Origin: Lineus longissimus
Taxonomy: Eukaryota; Nemertea; Pilidiophora; Heteronemertea; Lineidae
Reading direction: 5' to 3'
NCBI RefSeq assembly: GCF_910592395.1
Contig: NC_088311.1
Span: 18,912,501 to 18,976,500 of the forward strand
DNA length: 64,000 bases
In this document: piece by piece, positions 33,656 through 48,300 of the stretch
How positions within the stretch are numbered: position 1 is the stretch's first letter
Layout of the letters: every line of letters starts with the position of its first letter
Position numbers and translations under genes: made by a program
The notes under the pieces: generated by a model
What the model saw: the letters and a program-made list of their open reading frames with translations, nothing else
The model's database searches: none
What the model was told of the DNA's origin: nothing

Positions 33656-34025
33656 CCCTCAAATGAAAATTAAAAATGAAAACAGAGTGTAAATTCCCAG
33701 GTTAATTAAGGCTCCTAATTGAAAGGAATGCGAATGATTTAAATATTTTAGTTTCTTTAAAAACACCCATGACCAACACTTTGGATCTTTCTTATCTTTT
33801 GTTCTATACTGATGCTGTGTGATTCGATAATTGAACAGTTTACATTAAGCAATATTGTGTTTTCCTTGAAATCGGTGGTTTAAGTGAAGTTTTATGTACA
33901 ATACAAAAAAAATCAATTCTGAGTAAGACTGACAGTTTACGGTAGAGCAACAGTTAAGTTTATTTGAAAGAATAGAGATGATATCAAGAATTTCTGTTAT
34001 TCCGTGTTTATGTAATGAATACCTA

Positions 34026-35688
<1,663 letters not shown>

Positions 35689-36080
35689 TATGTGATGCCC
35701 TAATTTATTTGCAAGATTTGTTGACCATTTTGTGTGTTATTTGAGAAATACTTATCCTAATTTTCAGATTTTAAACAACAGTCTGTCGCTGAGATTGTTA
35801 TTCTGCCGATGTGTTGTTACTATGATGCTTATACCTGTTTAACTACAACCATGACAAGCCAATTTAAAGGCGTCAATTCAGGCCCTGGTTTATGCATCTT
35901 GAGATCAGGTCTTTGATACTCCTACCTCGTATACAAAATATCGAGGCGGAGTATATTGAAAATCACTGGTTATGTCAGGATGTGGTTTATGAGACAAGGA
36001 AGTCATCGGAATTTTTAAACTGGGCCTGGTTAGATCACGATATCTCAGCTGGCCTATTTGAAATCAAAGTTCTCGTCAAG
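35689..36080 (+). other. upstream region of copy 5, promoter unlike copies 2-4
   Basis: The TATA-like block of copies 2-4 is not seen. Instead about 110 bp of new sequence (TTTATGCATCTTGAGATCAGG onward) precedes the shared GTTTATGAGACAAGG. An ATG at 35892 is in frame with exon 1 and would add 63 residues (MHLEIRSLILLP...). The same extension exists in copy 6 (45150), which may only reflect recent duplication. Confidence 0.5.
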
Positions 36081-39000
36081 ATGGTCGTCTTTAAACGGGA
36101 TCAACTGAAAACCTATGTGGTGGTGGGCGCCTTTCTAGGCCTCTGTTGCTGGGTAGCTGTTCTGCAAACGAGATATGAAAGCAGGATAAAGGTAAGATCG
36201 ATTATTCATTACTTCAAACATGTCAAAGCAAATATATTGGAGAAGTCTTCTCGTGAAACTTGGCGAAATCCATGACTGTGTCTGTTGATTAGCTAGCTGC
36301 ATGTTTCTGGTATCAGGAATTATGCTTGCTGCCGCACTGCGATACAATTTTAGGTTCACATTTGTCGTATTTTCCTGGGTTCTTTTTCGCTTAAAACCTG
36401 TCAAACAATAACGATTATAAAACTGTAAATGTAGCTGTTGATACATGTGTCGCCAGACTGCAGTTGTACATGCCGACAACAGTGCTGATTCAGGCGTGGT
36501 TCAACATTTCGGATATTTTCACGAGCGTACAAACCGTTCGCAAGGAGGGATGTTTTTAATGTACGTGTACGCGTACGCTTTTCAGAAAATCAAAAATGCC
36601 GATCAACGGTCTATCTTCGTTTTGTGCCTCGGTATCGTGCCAAGCTCTCCACTATCGAATACGTGTAATTTATTTATAATGTACTGTATGTTTCGTCTGA
36701 AGGCAAATGTCGGTAAATTCCGTGAAAATGTCAACAATGTTGAACGACCCCGCCCTAATTAAGAAAACCTGTCCCGAAACGCTTATGAAGTGGCATGGGA
36801 AGCTTTGTTTACCAGCTATTGCGGGCCTAGCCAATCAAGCCAATTAGTGCACCTGCTTAATTGGTCCTGGCAAGCTCAATTCGAAATACAAGCTCAATTC
36901 GAAATACTCCTATAATTTCATTAAAATCAAACACTGACAGGGCCAACTCGCTATGCAACTTAATATGCCACAGACTATATATCGCCAGAGACTGTAAATA
37001 CAACGACCTTTTATAAGGGTTTCTCGATTCTAGCGGGAGGAATTCACGAACGAACGAACGAGCCTAATGGAAAATGCATAGGAAATATCAATAAAGTTGG
37101 CTTTTTGGGCGGGGTGTTAAAATAATCCCAACTCCCGACTTCTGACACAATTCTATATATGTCTAGGTATTTACTTGCAAAATTTGGAGTGATTTGGATG
37201 AAAATTCGATGGGTCCATCTATAGGTTGAAAATTTTGGTAAATCTGTAATGCTTCACTCGTAGCCCGTAGTGTAAATTCCTGAGAAATTGGGTTTTGGGG
37301 GCTTTTCTAGCTGCGCTAGCTCCGAAACTATACATTTGATACAAACTCCCGACTTCAGACGTGGTTGATATAACTCTTAGGATTATATTCCCAAGATTTC
37401 AGCTTTATTGGAGAAAAATTCATAGTGTCCATAGGGGTGCTGAAAATTGGAGGATTTTCAATTTTTTGCCCAACAAATATGCGAAAAATATTACTTTCCA
37501 CCTAGAATTAATCATAATTTCGCAAACTATCATAAAGTACTTCCTTGCGACAATCATTTGTGAAGCTTTCAAAACTTTTGGCTGATTTATTTGCCCCTTA
37601 ATTAGCAAAAACCAAACATTTTAGTGTTTGCATGCAACAATGCACAGGAGGCTAATTGCCAGATTAATTCACACCTGTCCAATCTCAAACAATAGGAATG
37701 ATGGCGTCTCCCTCTATTCAAAACAGAGTGTGCTAGGCCTGCCATAGCTGGTAATGAGTTGAAAGACGCGGAATATTAATGATCCGAAAGGTTTTGACGT
37801 CACCAGACGTTGACACAGTACTCAACCTTGTATTTATACCATAAATAACATCACCATTCACTAGCATTTAAGATGTATCGTTTTAACCAATCTAAAACAG
37901 GCATTCAACCACTGCCTGGTGTAGAAAGTTCCCTGTGGGTTTTTTTACATGCCATTGAAGTCGTCACTGGGCCAGGTCTGCGTCGTGCCAGGACTGCTTT
38001 ATAAAAAGAAAACTTGGGCAAAATTCTTTTAAATTGGCCCTGTTTTCTCCTTCTTTTAAAACATCTGGACAGGTATCTTTTGGCGAAGTCCTTCCCAGTG
38101 AACGACTCGACTGTACAGCCCAATCGCTGAATACGGCCGTTACCAAATTACTTCTGAATGACCAACTCAAAGTCTACTACGTTTCTTTACTGAATCATTT
38201 AAGCAACTCGAAGAAGAGGGAAGTGTTCGGGTGAAACGTAGTGCCGGATCCTCTGGTCAAAATGCAGCTGGTAGGTAACCGATCCAATGCTTTCGGTTTT
38301 TTTTTTTAATTAGTGATAGTATAGTCAGATTGATCATATACTGCACTCTTGTTGAGATATCATAATGAGTCCGGTATAATGGTATTATTATAGAAGATAG
38401 GATGGCCTACATACTATTGACATGTATGGATAGGGAATTTTGTTGGAAGGAAAATGACACCAAGAACCCCCGATTCGGTTCAGTAGTTTTAATTCCAGGG
38501 CCATGGTTGTGAAAAAAAGTCAGAAGCTCTTTTAAATGGTATACGACCAGCACAATTTTGATTTTAAAAGGATTATTGCGCACACTGAAAAAAGGATAAT
38601 CGTAACGGAATAAAATAAACTTTATTTGCAAATTTAACATCATGTGCGGAAGTATGGCACAATTCGGCTTTTCCGTTGCTGACTCAGCTGACACTCAGCT
38701 AAACTTAATTAAAACTTAACAACACGTGTACAACATGCACATATACATCCATTTCCCGGTATCATTGTACATATTGTATTGAGTATCATCACATATGTCC
38801 AATGTCCTGATTTCTCAGCTGGTGTCTCAGATACGTTCTTCAATGTGATGGCCTTCCACTCGAATGCAGACCTCAACTCTCCTGTTCATGTCCGCCATGG
38901 CACGTATTATCATGTCCCTTGGTAGATTTCTTAAAAGCTCTTCCATACGTTGTCTAAGCATTTGCAGATTCCCGGCGAACGATGGAACATACACCAGAGA

Positions 39001-40824
39001 TTTAACATATCCCAAGAGAACGAAATCCAGAGGTGTCAGGTCAGGTGAACGAGGTGGGAACTCTATCGCGTGTCCCAATCACGCAACTCTACCCCCGAAT
39101 AGCTCCAGCAGCCTGTCACGAAAAAATCCTGGCACGATGGGCTGATTATAATCAACCATGGCAATTTCTCTTGGCACTTAATATTGCAAACATCCTGATC
39201 AGTTTTCCATTTTTGAAGTTCCGTTTTCGGACTAGATGACATCGCAAACTAAATCTGTCATCAATATCTTATCTTATCGTTCAGGTGGCGCTACATACAT
39301 TCGCTGGGGTCGTACAGTTTGTCCTGCTGATGCAGAACTTGTGTATGCAGGTAATTATGACAGACATTTACAACTGGAAGTTTTACATGTTCATGTGAAC
39401 ATGCATGTTGGTCATTGATGCTATGTTGGTCCTGTGTACATGGCTACCCCCAACCCGTGCCTAGTTTTAAAACAAATTTTAGCTGGGTTTCAACGTTGGG
39501 GCCAACTTAGATTCCCTACATGCGCTCCATGCAGTCAACAGAAGCGATACTTAGTCCACAAAACCTTTCAGGAAAAAAGAATTCTGAATTGTGGGCAATG
39601 AGTAGCGGCCTCACAGCACAGACCACACTACATGTACACATGAACACATGCGCATTTGAGGCTGTTACAGTCGCTGTTAGCTTTTGTAAAAGTTCACAAT
39701 GTTGTTGTCAAATACGTCGGCCTCCTCTTGAATCTTTCCTTTTTCCACCAGGTTATGGAGGGGCTCAGCACTATACCCATGTAGGTGGCTCTGCCGAGTA
39801 TATCTGTGTATCCGACAAACCAGAATACGCCTCGAAGACGGCTGCAGGGGAAACCGATCGGGCATGGCTGTACGGAATCGAACTCCAAGTATCCGGCACG
39901 AACTTCTTTAGCACTGCTAACGCTGATCCGAATGGGCTCCATGATTCCGATATCCGATGTGCAGTATGCAGGAATAGGGTTCGCTCTAGCATGGTATTTA
40001 TATAACCTCTTCCAGCGTTGTGGGTAGTGTTGATATAAAGACAGAAAATACTAGCAGTAAAAGCAAAACGTAAAAGCGTTTACTATTGGTAACTATGTAG
40101 TAAATGTATCAGGATAAAGGTATATTTTGCATACATAATCATTACCTCTCCGTGTCTACTCACTGCACTGTGTTATTTCAGGCCAGTTTTGATTATACCG
40201 AGAGATATGAGCCAGTCACGAAACCACGACCTTCCGAGCGCAATGCGGTCGCTTATCCTCTGTGCCACAAACCTCCTCAAACATAACATTTTAATGAACA
40301 GCCCATGCATGTTTCACCAAGGTTCTCAGGGCGTGGCGTCAAAATATCACAAGTGACACTTGAAATTGCTCTCAATGTAAATATCCCAAGTCAATCGTCC
40401 CCTCCGGCCTTGGCTCATCTTGACCCTCAATGTATTGAAATTGCTAAGGTTTACAGACTACGCGCGTCTCATAGGGGCGGAGGTAACTTGGGGGCAATAC
40501 CGCTGGAAGTTCAGTATGGCCTTGGCTATGAAGTAAAGCTTTCTCCTTTTTCTGCTCCTCTTTCAGGTGATGATTCCAGGAACAAAGTCATGCCCAGGTA
40601 ACTGGCAGAAGGAGTACTGGGGCTACCTGATGACGGGACATTACAAACACAAGGCTGCCTACAGCTACGCATGCGTGGATGACGCACCAGAAGCTGGGGG
40701 TGAAAATGGCGCCAGGAATGATGACGGAGGACTGATGTACCACGCACAGGGTTCGTGTGGCTCTTTGCCATGCCCTCCGTACGTCCAAGGCTTCGAGATG
40801 ACATGTGTTGTTTGCACAAAATAG
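36081..40824 (+). CDS. array copy 5: membrane-anchored short-chain collagen C4-like protein
   Basis: Exons 36081-36191, 38204-38270, 39285-39350, 39752-39993, 40567-40824; 247 residues from the conserved ATG, or 310 if the in-frame ATG at 35892 is used. Signal anchor, RVKRSA furin-type site, 10 cysteines. Intron 1 carries a 951-bp TIR element, intron 2 a transposase relic, intron 4 the SINE remnant. Near-identical to copy 6 outside exon 5. Exon 5 reads VMIPGTKSCPGNWQK, KHKAAYSY, NDDGGLMY, GSCGS. Confidence 0.82.
36808..37758. mobile_element. 951-bp TIR element in intron 1 of copy 5
   Basis: Copy 4 reads AAGCTTTGAAAGACGCGG without interruption. In copy 5 the sequence TTTACCAGCTATTGCGGGCC..CTGCCATAGCTGGTAATGAG lies between GCTTTG and TTGAAAGAC. 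The ends are imperfect inverted repeats (~23 bp, TTACCAGCTATKGCRGGCC) and TTG may be a 3-bp duplication. No coding frame; superfamily undetermined. Confidence 0.75.
38827..39160 (-). pseudogene. transposase C-terminal relic in intron 2 of copy 5
   Basis: Minus strand: the block FPPRSPDLTPLDFVLLGYVK followed by VYVPSFAGNLQMLRQRMEEL and DMNRRVEVCIRVEGHHIE matches the C-terminal end of DDE transposase-like proteins common in insects and molluscs (PPRSPDLTPLDFF..VY). Upstream in frame, LLELFGGRVA is followed by a stop. Only the last ~110 codons remain. An identical relic is in copy 6. Confidence 0.75.
40209..40275 (-). repeat. tRNA-derived SINE remnant in intron 4 of copy 5
   Basis: Minus strand: TGGCACAGAGGATAAGCG (box A) and GGTCGTGGTTTCGTG (box B), better preserved than in copies 1 and 2. 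Confidence 0.55.
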
Positions 40825-41984
40825 AGAATTCCAAGCGTTCAATCGGCTTGAGACGACACCACCATTTGCTTTTAAAACGTTTTCTATTAACGACGAAATT
40901 CGTGCTCCTCGAATTATAGGTTTAAGTTGAGGACGGAGCTTTTGATATGTCTTTCTGATTGGATCGAGCTATTCAGAAACAGAAATTATAGTAGGTCACC
41001 ACCTCCTAGATTTTAAGTAAAATATGCCTAAATGTGAAAATCCTGCATCCAGAAAATTCCTGCTAGTTTCAATACAAAACGCATAAACTGCCACCTGTTA
41101 TGAACATGATACACTCATTATATGTTGCACTCTTGCAGTCAGTTGCAATCAATGAATCGAGTTGCAGTTCACATTTCTGTCATTATTACAAGACAAAGCC
41201 ATCACACGTTAAGCGATTCATTATCGCAGCTACAGTATTCATTAATGGGTTACAACAAATCGCAAGTGTTTAAATGAGAATAGAAACAAGAAATCCCCGT
41301 GTCTCTCGCTAATCAGCAAATACATAAAGTAGTTGCAATGAATCGCAAATAGAACGCTGACTGAGCGATAGGTTGCAACTCTACTTACTTAGGTGTATCT
41401 CATTAGATCAAGTGATTTAAAATGATTTGAATAATTTAGGAAACAGTACAAGGCAAATATTACGTTTTTGCCAAATACCACACAGTTTAGAGAATTCAGA
41501 CCTAGCCGAATGCACGGTCTGTTGTCTCCTTAAAAACCCCGCTCTCGCCTCAGCTAATATTTTCATTATTCTACTGTCATATCAATGTGTTATCAGGGCT
41601 AATCTTGATATCATCGACCCCCACGAAAAAGCTTCCATGGGATCGTTAAGCCTAAACCGACAAGGGCAATTAAACGGTAATGAAGAGTCATATAAAACAA
41701 AACCGGCAAAGGTTTTATAAAGTGTATGTAACCATAGCTGACATAGCGTATGAATCTCAATGTCCTTGAAAAATACTAGGTAAAGATATAAAAGGAACTG
41801 GCAATAGCCTGCATGTCAATAATCATATCATTCTTGACCTGTAAGTATTCATGAAGCAGAAAAAAACAGCCCTGGCTAATAGCGTCATCTTTGGACCACC
41901 AAGGTTTTAACCTCTCATCGATTTCAAACTATATTCACACTGTTGATTTAAAGGAGTATAAAAATATGAGAATCAGATTGATAT

Positions 41985-42545
41985 AGCGAGTAATCTTGTT
42001 GTTTTTGATCATCACCTAAAATCAAACGGAACTGACAAACCACCAATAGCTTGAATAACGTGTAATCTCATCGTTCTTGAACATTATCTAATATAAACCT
42101 AATGCGTAACTGCCAATAGCTTGTATAGCGTGTAATCTCATCGTTCTTGATCATGATCTAATAATCTAATGAAACAAACCGTCAATAGCTTGTATAGCTT
42201 GTAATCTCATCGTTCTTGATCATCATCTAATAATCTAATGCAACAAACCGCCAATAGCTTGTATAGCGTGTAATCTCTTGCGTGTAATCTCATCGTTCTT
42301 GAACACTATCTAACAATCGAATGAAACAAACCGCCAATAGCTTGTATAGCGTGTAATTTCATCGTTCTTGGACATCATCAAGTAATCTAATGCAACAAAC
42401 CGCCAACAGCTTGTATAGCGTATAATCTCATCGTTCTTGAACATTATCTTAATGATTGAACGAAACAAACTGACAATAGCTTGTAGCGCGTGTAATCTTA
42501 TTCCAAAACATTATCTAATAATCCAGCTTGAATAGCTTTTATTCT
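41985..42545. repeat. expanded ~68-bp tandem repeat (copy 5-6 interval)
   Basis: About eight to nine units of AATAGCTTGTATAGCGTGTA, ATCTCATCGTTCTTGA and ATCATCTAATAATC; the other intervals have four to five. Units here are closer to one another than to those elsewhere, as expected after local expansion. Confidence 0.8.
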
Positions 42546-42932
42546 CATCTTTGAACATCATCATTTCTTTTTAACTGTAATATCTTGCGAATATAGCATG
42601 TAAGTGTCGTCCTTCGTGAACATTATTAACAGTGATACTGTTGTAATCAAATAAAGCAAATACGCCCTGGCTTGTATAGCAAGTAAACGTCGCCGTTCTT
42701 TTGTTTATTTCTGTTGACTTTTGTGCCGAATGCACGCACATTCGGAAGGCGTAGATGAGGAATCGTCTCAAAGGAGATTGTCAAACCTGATGCTTGGAGG
42801 GTGAGGTGATTTCAAACCAGTCCTGACGATACAATTATCGGGAAACAAGTGTATCAGGGTCACCAAGTGCAGACTTATCTCTACTTGCCGTAAATTAGTC
42901 AGATAATTTCACATCTAGCATCAAAAGTGTCA

Positions 42933-42956
42933 TTTGTCGTGATTGATCACGACAAA
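42933..42956. promoter_or_regulatory. 24-bp perfect inverted repeat upstream of copy 6
   Basis: Same TTTGTCGTGAT-TG-ATCACGACAAA sequence as at 32354-32377. Confidence 0.35.
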
Positions 42957-43587
42957 CGATATTTCAGGTGCTATATACCAGATGTAAAAAGTTGCTCTTA
43001 TCTTTTTTACATTGTAATTATCGATTTCAAGAAGTGTATTTGTTTAGCCACAAGACTGTCTGAACGAGGACCTCCCAAGCTCTGTATTTCATTTTATCAA
43101 AATTCCAATCGACAGAAATGGAATATCTGACAAATTGTTCACATCCACTTGCCCATGGTCAAACAGCTCAAATACTTTAAGGGGTGTTGATTTGATATAC
43201 TGGTATACTCTTACTGAATATAAAATTTATTTGCTCACAACAGTAAGTCATTAAATATCTTTTTGACTTTTCAATTGCTAGTCTGTGCAAACAAAAGTTG
43301 GAAGAATTTTAGTCAGTTTGGAGGCCTTTAAAAGTTTTAGGAACATGAAGAGTACATGCAGTGCTGCACGACATGCACCATGCAGTTACGTGTCATGCCA
43401 AAACTGACAGTTCTTTGTAGCCTAACTTGGATCAGTGTATGGGGTTACGTAATGGACCGGTTATCCTGTTCGGAAAACAGGGAGATTAATCTCACACATT
43501 AAGGGCTGTCTAGAAATGACGACCTGGAGAAGCTTACTGAAACAATTACGTGTATATCAAACTCCAAATATAGATTAGATCATCCAT

Positions 43588-44577
43588 ACTCTCAGATGAG
43601 ATAAAAAGGAAAACAGAAACAGTTATATCAAAGGAATATAACACAATGCCGTATTCACCCAACCACTCTCAGATGAGATAAAAAGGAAAACAGAAACTAT
43701 TATATCAAAGGAATATAACACAATGCCGCATTCACCCAGCCACTCTCAGATGAGATAAAAAGGAAAACAGAAACAGTTATATCAAAGGAATATAACACAA
43801 TGCCGCATTCACCCACCCACTCTCACATGAGATAAAAAGGAAAACAGAAATAATTATATCAAAGGAATATAACACAATGCCGCATTCACCCACCCACTCT
43901 CAGATGAGATAAAAAGGAAAACAGAAATAATTATATCAAAGGAATATAACACCATGCCGCATTCACCCACCCACTCTCAGATGAGATAAAAAGGAAAACA
44001 GAAACAATTATATCAAAGGAATATAACACAATGCCGCATTCACCCACCCACTCTCAGATGAGATAAAAAGGAAAACAAAAACAATTATATCAAAGGAATA
44101 TAACACAATGCCGCATTCACCCAGCCACTCTCAGATGAGATAAAAAGGAAAACAAAAACAATTATATCAAAGGAATATAACACAATGCCGCATTCACCCA
44201 GCCACTCTCAGATGAGATAAAAAGGAAAACAAAAACAATTATATCAAAGGAATATAACACAATGCCGCATTCACCCACCCACTCTCAGATGAGATAAAAA
44301 GGAAAACAAAAACAATTATATCAAAGGAATATAACACAATGCCGCATCCACCCAGCCACTCTCAGATGAGATAAAAAGGAAAACAAAAACAATTATATCA
44401 AAGGAATATAACACAATGCCGCATTCACCCACCCACTCTCAGATGAGATAAAAAGGAAACAAAAACAATTATATCAAAGGAATATAACACAATGCCGCAT
44501 CCACCCAGCCACTCTCAGATGAGATAAAAAGGAAAACAGAAACAATTATATCAAAGGAATATAACACAATACCACCC
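43588..44577. repeat. 77-bp minisatellite upstream of copy 6
   Basis: About 12.5 units of the same 77-bp unit as at 33015-33655, including one 76-bp unit near 44400. The extra units are the largest length difference between the two duplicated segments apart from the Tc1 element. Confidence 0.95.
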
Positions 44578-45338
44578 CCCCCTCAAATGAATTAAAAATG
44601 AAAACAGAGTGTAAATTCCCAGGTTAATTAAGGCTCCTAATTGAAAGGAATGCGAATGATTTAAATATTTCAGTTTCTTTAAAAACACCCATGACCAACA
44701 CTTTGGATCTTTCTTATCTTTTGTTTTATACTGATGCTGTGTGATTCGATAATTGAACAGTTTACATTAAGCAATATTGTGTTTTCCTTGAAATCGGTGG
44801 TTTAAGTGAAGTTTTATGTACAATACAAAAAAAAATCAATTCTGAGTAAGACTGACAGTTTACGGTAGAGCAACAGTTAAGTTTATTTGAAAGAATAGAG
44901 ATGATATCAAGAATTTCTGTTATTCCGTGTTTATGTAATGAATACCTATGTGATGCCCTAATTTATTTGCAAGATTTGTTGACCATTTTGGGTGTTATTT
45001 GAGAAATACTTATCCTAATTTTCAGATTTTAAACAACAGTCTGTCGCTGAGATTGTTATTCTGCCGATGTGTTGTTACTATGATGCTTATACCTGTTTAA
45101 CTACAACCATGACAAGCCAATTTAAAGGCGTCAATTCAGGCCCTGGTTTATGCATCTTGAGATCAGGTCTTTGATACTCCTACCTCGTATACAAAATATC
45201 GAGGCGGAGTATATTGAAAATCACTGGTTATGTCAGGATGTGGTTTATGAGACAAGGAAGTCATCGGAATTTTTAAACTGGGCCTGGTTAGATCGCGATA
45301 TCTCAGCTGGCCTATTTGAAATCAAAGTTCTCGTCAAG
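44578..45338 (+). other. upstream region of copy 6
   Basis: Near-identical to the region upstream of copy 5 but without the Tc1 element (empty site near 44940). Contains the alternative upstream ATG at 45150, in frame with exon 1. Confidence 0.6.
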
Positions 45339-48300
45339 ATGGTCGTCTTTAAACGGGATCAACTGAAAACCTATGTGGTGGTGGGCGCCTTTCTAGGCCT
45401 CTGTTGCTGGGTAGCTGTTCTGCAAACGAGATATGAAAGCAGGATAAAGGTAAGATCGATTATTCATTACTGCAAACATGTCAAAGCAAATATATTGGAG
45501 AAGTCTTCTCGTGAAACTTGGCGAAATCCATGACTGTGTCTGTTGATTAGCTAGCTGCATGTTTCTGGTATCAGGAATTATGCTTGCTGCCGCACTGCGA
45601 TACAATTTTAGGTTCACATTTGTCGTATTTTCCTGGGTTCTTTTTCGCTTAAAACCTGTCAAACAATAACGATTATAAAACTGTAAATGTAGCTGTTGAT
45701 ACATGTGTCGCCAGACTGCAGTTGTACATGCCGACAACAGTGCTGATTCAGGCGTGGTTCAACATTTCGGATATTTTCACGAGCGTACAAACCGTTCGCA
45801 AGGAGGGATGTTTTTAATGTACGTGTACGCGTACGCTTTTCAGAAAATCAAAAATGCCGATCAACGGTCTATCTTCGTTTTGCGCCTCGGTATCGTGCCA
45901 AGCTCTCCACTAACGAATACGTGTAATTTGTTTATAATGTGCTGTATGTTTCGTCTGAAGGCAAATGTCAGTAAATTCCGTGAAAATGTCAACAATGTTG
46001 AACGACCCCGCCCTAATTAAGAAAACCTGTCCCGAAACGCTTATGAAGTGGCATGGGAAGCTTTGTTTACCAGCTATTGCGGGCCTAGCCAATCAAGCCA
46101 ATTAGTGCACCTGCTTAATTGGTCCTGGCAAGCTCAATTCGAAATACAAGCTGAATTCGAAATACTCCTATAATTTCATTAAAATCAAACACTGACAGGG
46201 CCAACTCGCTATGCAACTTAATATGCCACAGACTATATATCGCCAGAGACTGTAAATACAACGACCTTTTATAAGGGTTTCTCGATTCTAGCGGGAGGAA
46301 TTCACGAACGAACGAACGAGCCTAATGGAAAATGCATAGGAAATATCAATAAAGTTGGCTTTTTGGGCAGGGTGTTAAAATAATCCCAACTCCCGACTTC
46401 TGACACAATTCTATATATGTCTAGGTATTTACTTGCAAAATTTGGAGTGATTTGGATGAAAATTCGATGGGTCCATCTATAGGTTGAAAATTTTGGTAAA
46501 TCTGTAATGCTTCACTCGTAGCCCGTAGTGTAAATTCCTGAGAAATTGGGTTTTGGGGGCTTTTCTAGCTGCGCTAGCTCCGAAACTATACATTTGATAC
46601 AAACTCCCGACTTCAGACGTGGTTGATATAACTCTTAGGATTATATTCCCAAGATTTCAGCTTTATTGGAGAAAAATTCATAGTGTCCATAGGGGTGCTG
46701 AAAATTGGAGGATTTTCAATTTTTTGCCCAACAAATATGCGAAAAATATTACTTTCCACCTAGAATTAATCAAAATTTCGCAAACTATCATAAAGTACTT
46801 CCTTGCGACAATCATTTGTGAAGCTTTCAAAACTTTTGGCTGATTTATTTGCCCCTTAATTAGCAAAAACCAAACATTTTAGTGTTTGCATGCAACAATG
46901 CACAGGAGGCTAATTGCCAGATTAATTCACACCTGTCCAATCTCAAACAATAGGAATGATGGCGTCTCCCTCTATTCAAAACAGAGTGTGCTAGGCCTGC
47001 CATAGCTGGTAATGAGTTGAAAGACGCGGAATATTAATGATCCGAAAGGTTTCGACGTCACCAGACGTTGACACAGTACTCAACCTTGTATTTATACCAT
47101 AAATAACATCACCATTCACTAGCACTTAAGATGTATCCTTTTAACCAATCTAAAACAGGCATTCAACCACTGCCTGGTGTAGAAAGTTCCCTGTGGTTTT
47201 TTTTACATGCCATTGAAGTCGTCACTGGGCCAGGTCGGCGTCGTGCCAGGACCGCTTTATAAAAGGAAAACTTGGGCAAAATTCTTTTAAAATGGCCCTG
47301 TTTTCTCCTTCTTTTAAAACATCTGGACATGTATCTTTTGGCGAAGTCCTTCCCAGTGAACGACTCGACTGTACAGCCCAATCGCTGAATACGGACATTA
47401 CCAAATTACTTTAGAATGACCAACTCAAAGTCTACTACGTTTCTTTACTGAATCATTTAAGCAACTTGAAGAAGAGGGAAGTGTTCGGGTGAAACGTAGT
47501 GCCGGATCCTCTGGTCAAACTGCAGCTGGTAGGTAACCGATCCAATGCTTTCGGGTTTTTTTTTTAATTAGTGATAGTATAGTCAGATTGATTATATACT
47601 GCACTCTTGTTAAGATATCATAATGAGTCCGGTATTATGGTATTATTATAGAAGATAGGATGGCCTACATACTATTGACATGTATGGATAGGGAATTTTG
47701 TTGGAAGGAAAATGACACCAAGAACCCCCGATTCGGTTCAGTAGTTTTAATTCCAGGGCCATGGTTGTGAAAAAAAGTCAGAAGCTCTTTTGAATGGGCC
47801 ATACCATACGACCAGCACAATTTTGATTTTAAAAGGATTATTGCGCACACTGAAAAAAGGATAATCGTAACGGAATAAAATAAACTTTATTTGCAAATTT
47901 AACATCATGTGCGGAAGTATGGCACAATTCGACTTTTCCGTTGCTGACTCAGCTGACACTCAGCTAAACTTAATTAAAACTTAACAACACGTGTACAACA
48001 TGCACATATACATCCATTTCCCGGTATCATTGTACATATTGTATTGAGTATCATCACATATGTCCAATGTCCTGATTTCTCAGCTGGTGTCTCAGATACG
48101 TTCTTCAATGTGATGGCCTTCCACTCGAATGCAGACCTCAACTCTCCTGTTCATGTCCGCCATGGCACGTATTATCATGTCCCTTGGTAGATTTCTTAAA
48201 AGCTCTTCCATACGTTGTCTAAGCATTTGCAGATTCCCGGCGAACGATGGAACATACACCAGAGATTTAACATATCCCAAGAGAACGAAATCCAGAGGTG

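Larger units (their letters stand above)
40825..43587. other. 3' region of copy 5 and intergenic sequence to the second 77-bp array
   Basis: Conserved 3' block, intergenic unit with an expanded ~68-bp tandem repeat (41985-42545), then the same ~165-bp copy-5/6-specific segment as at 32345. No gene seen. Confidence 0.65.
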
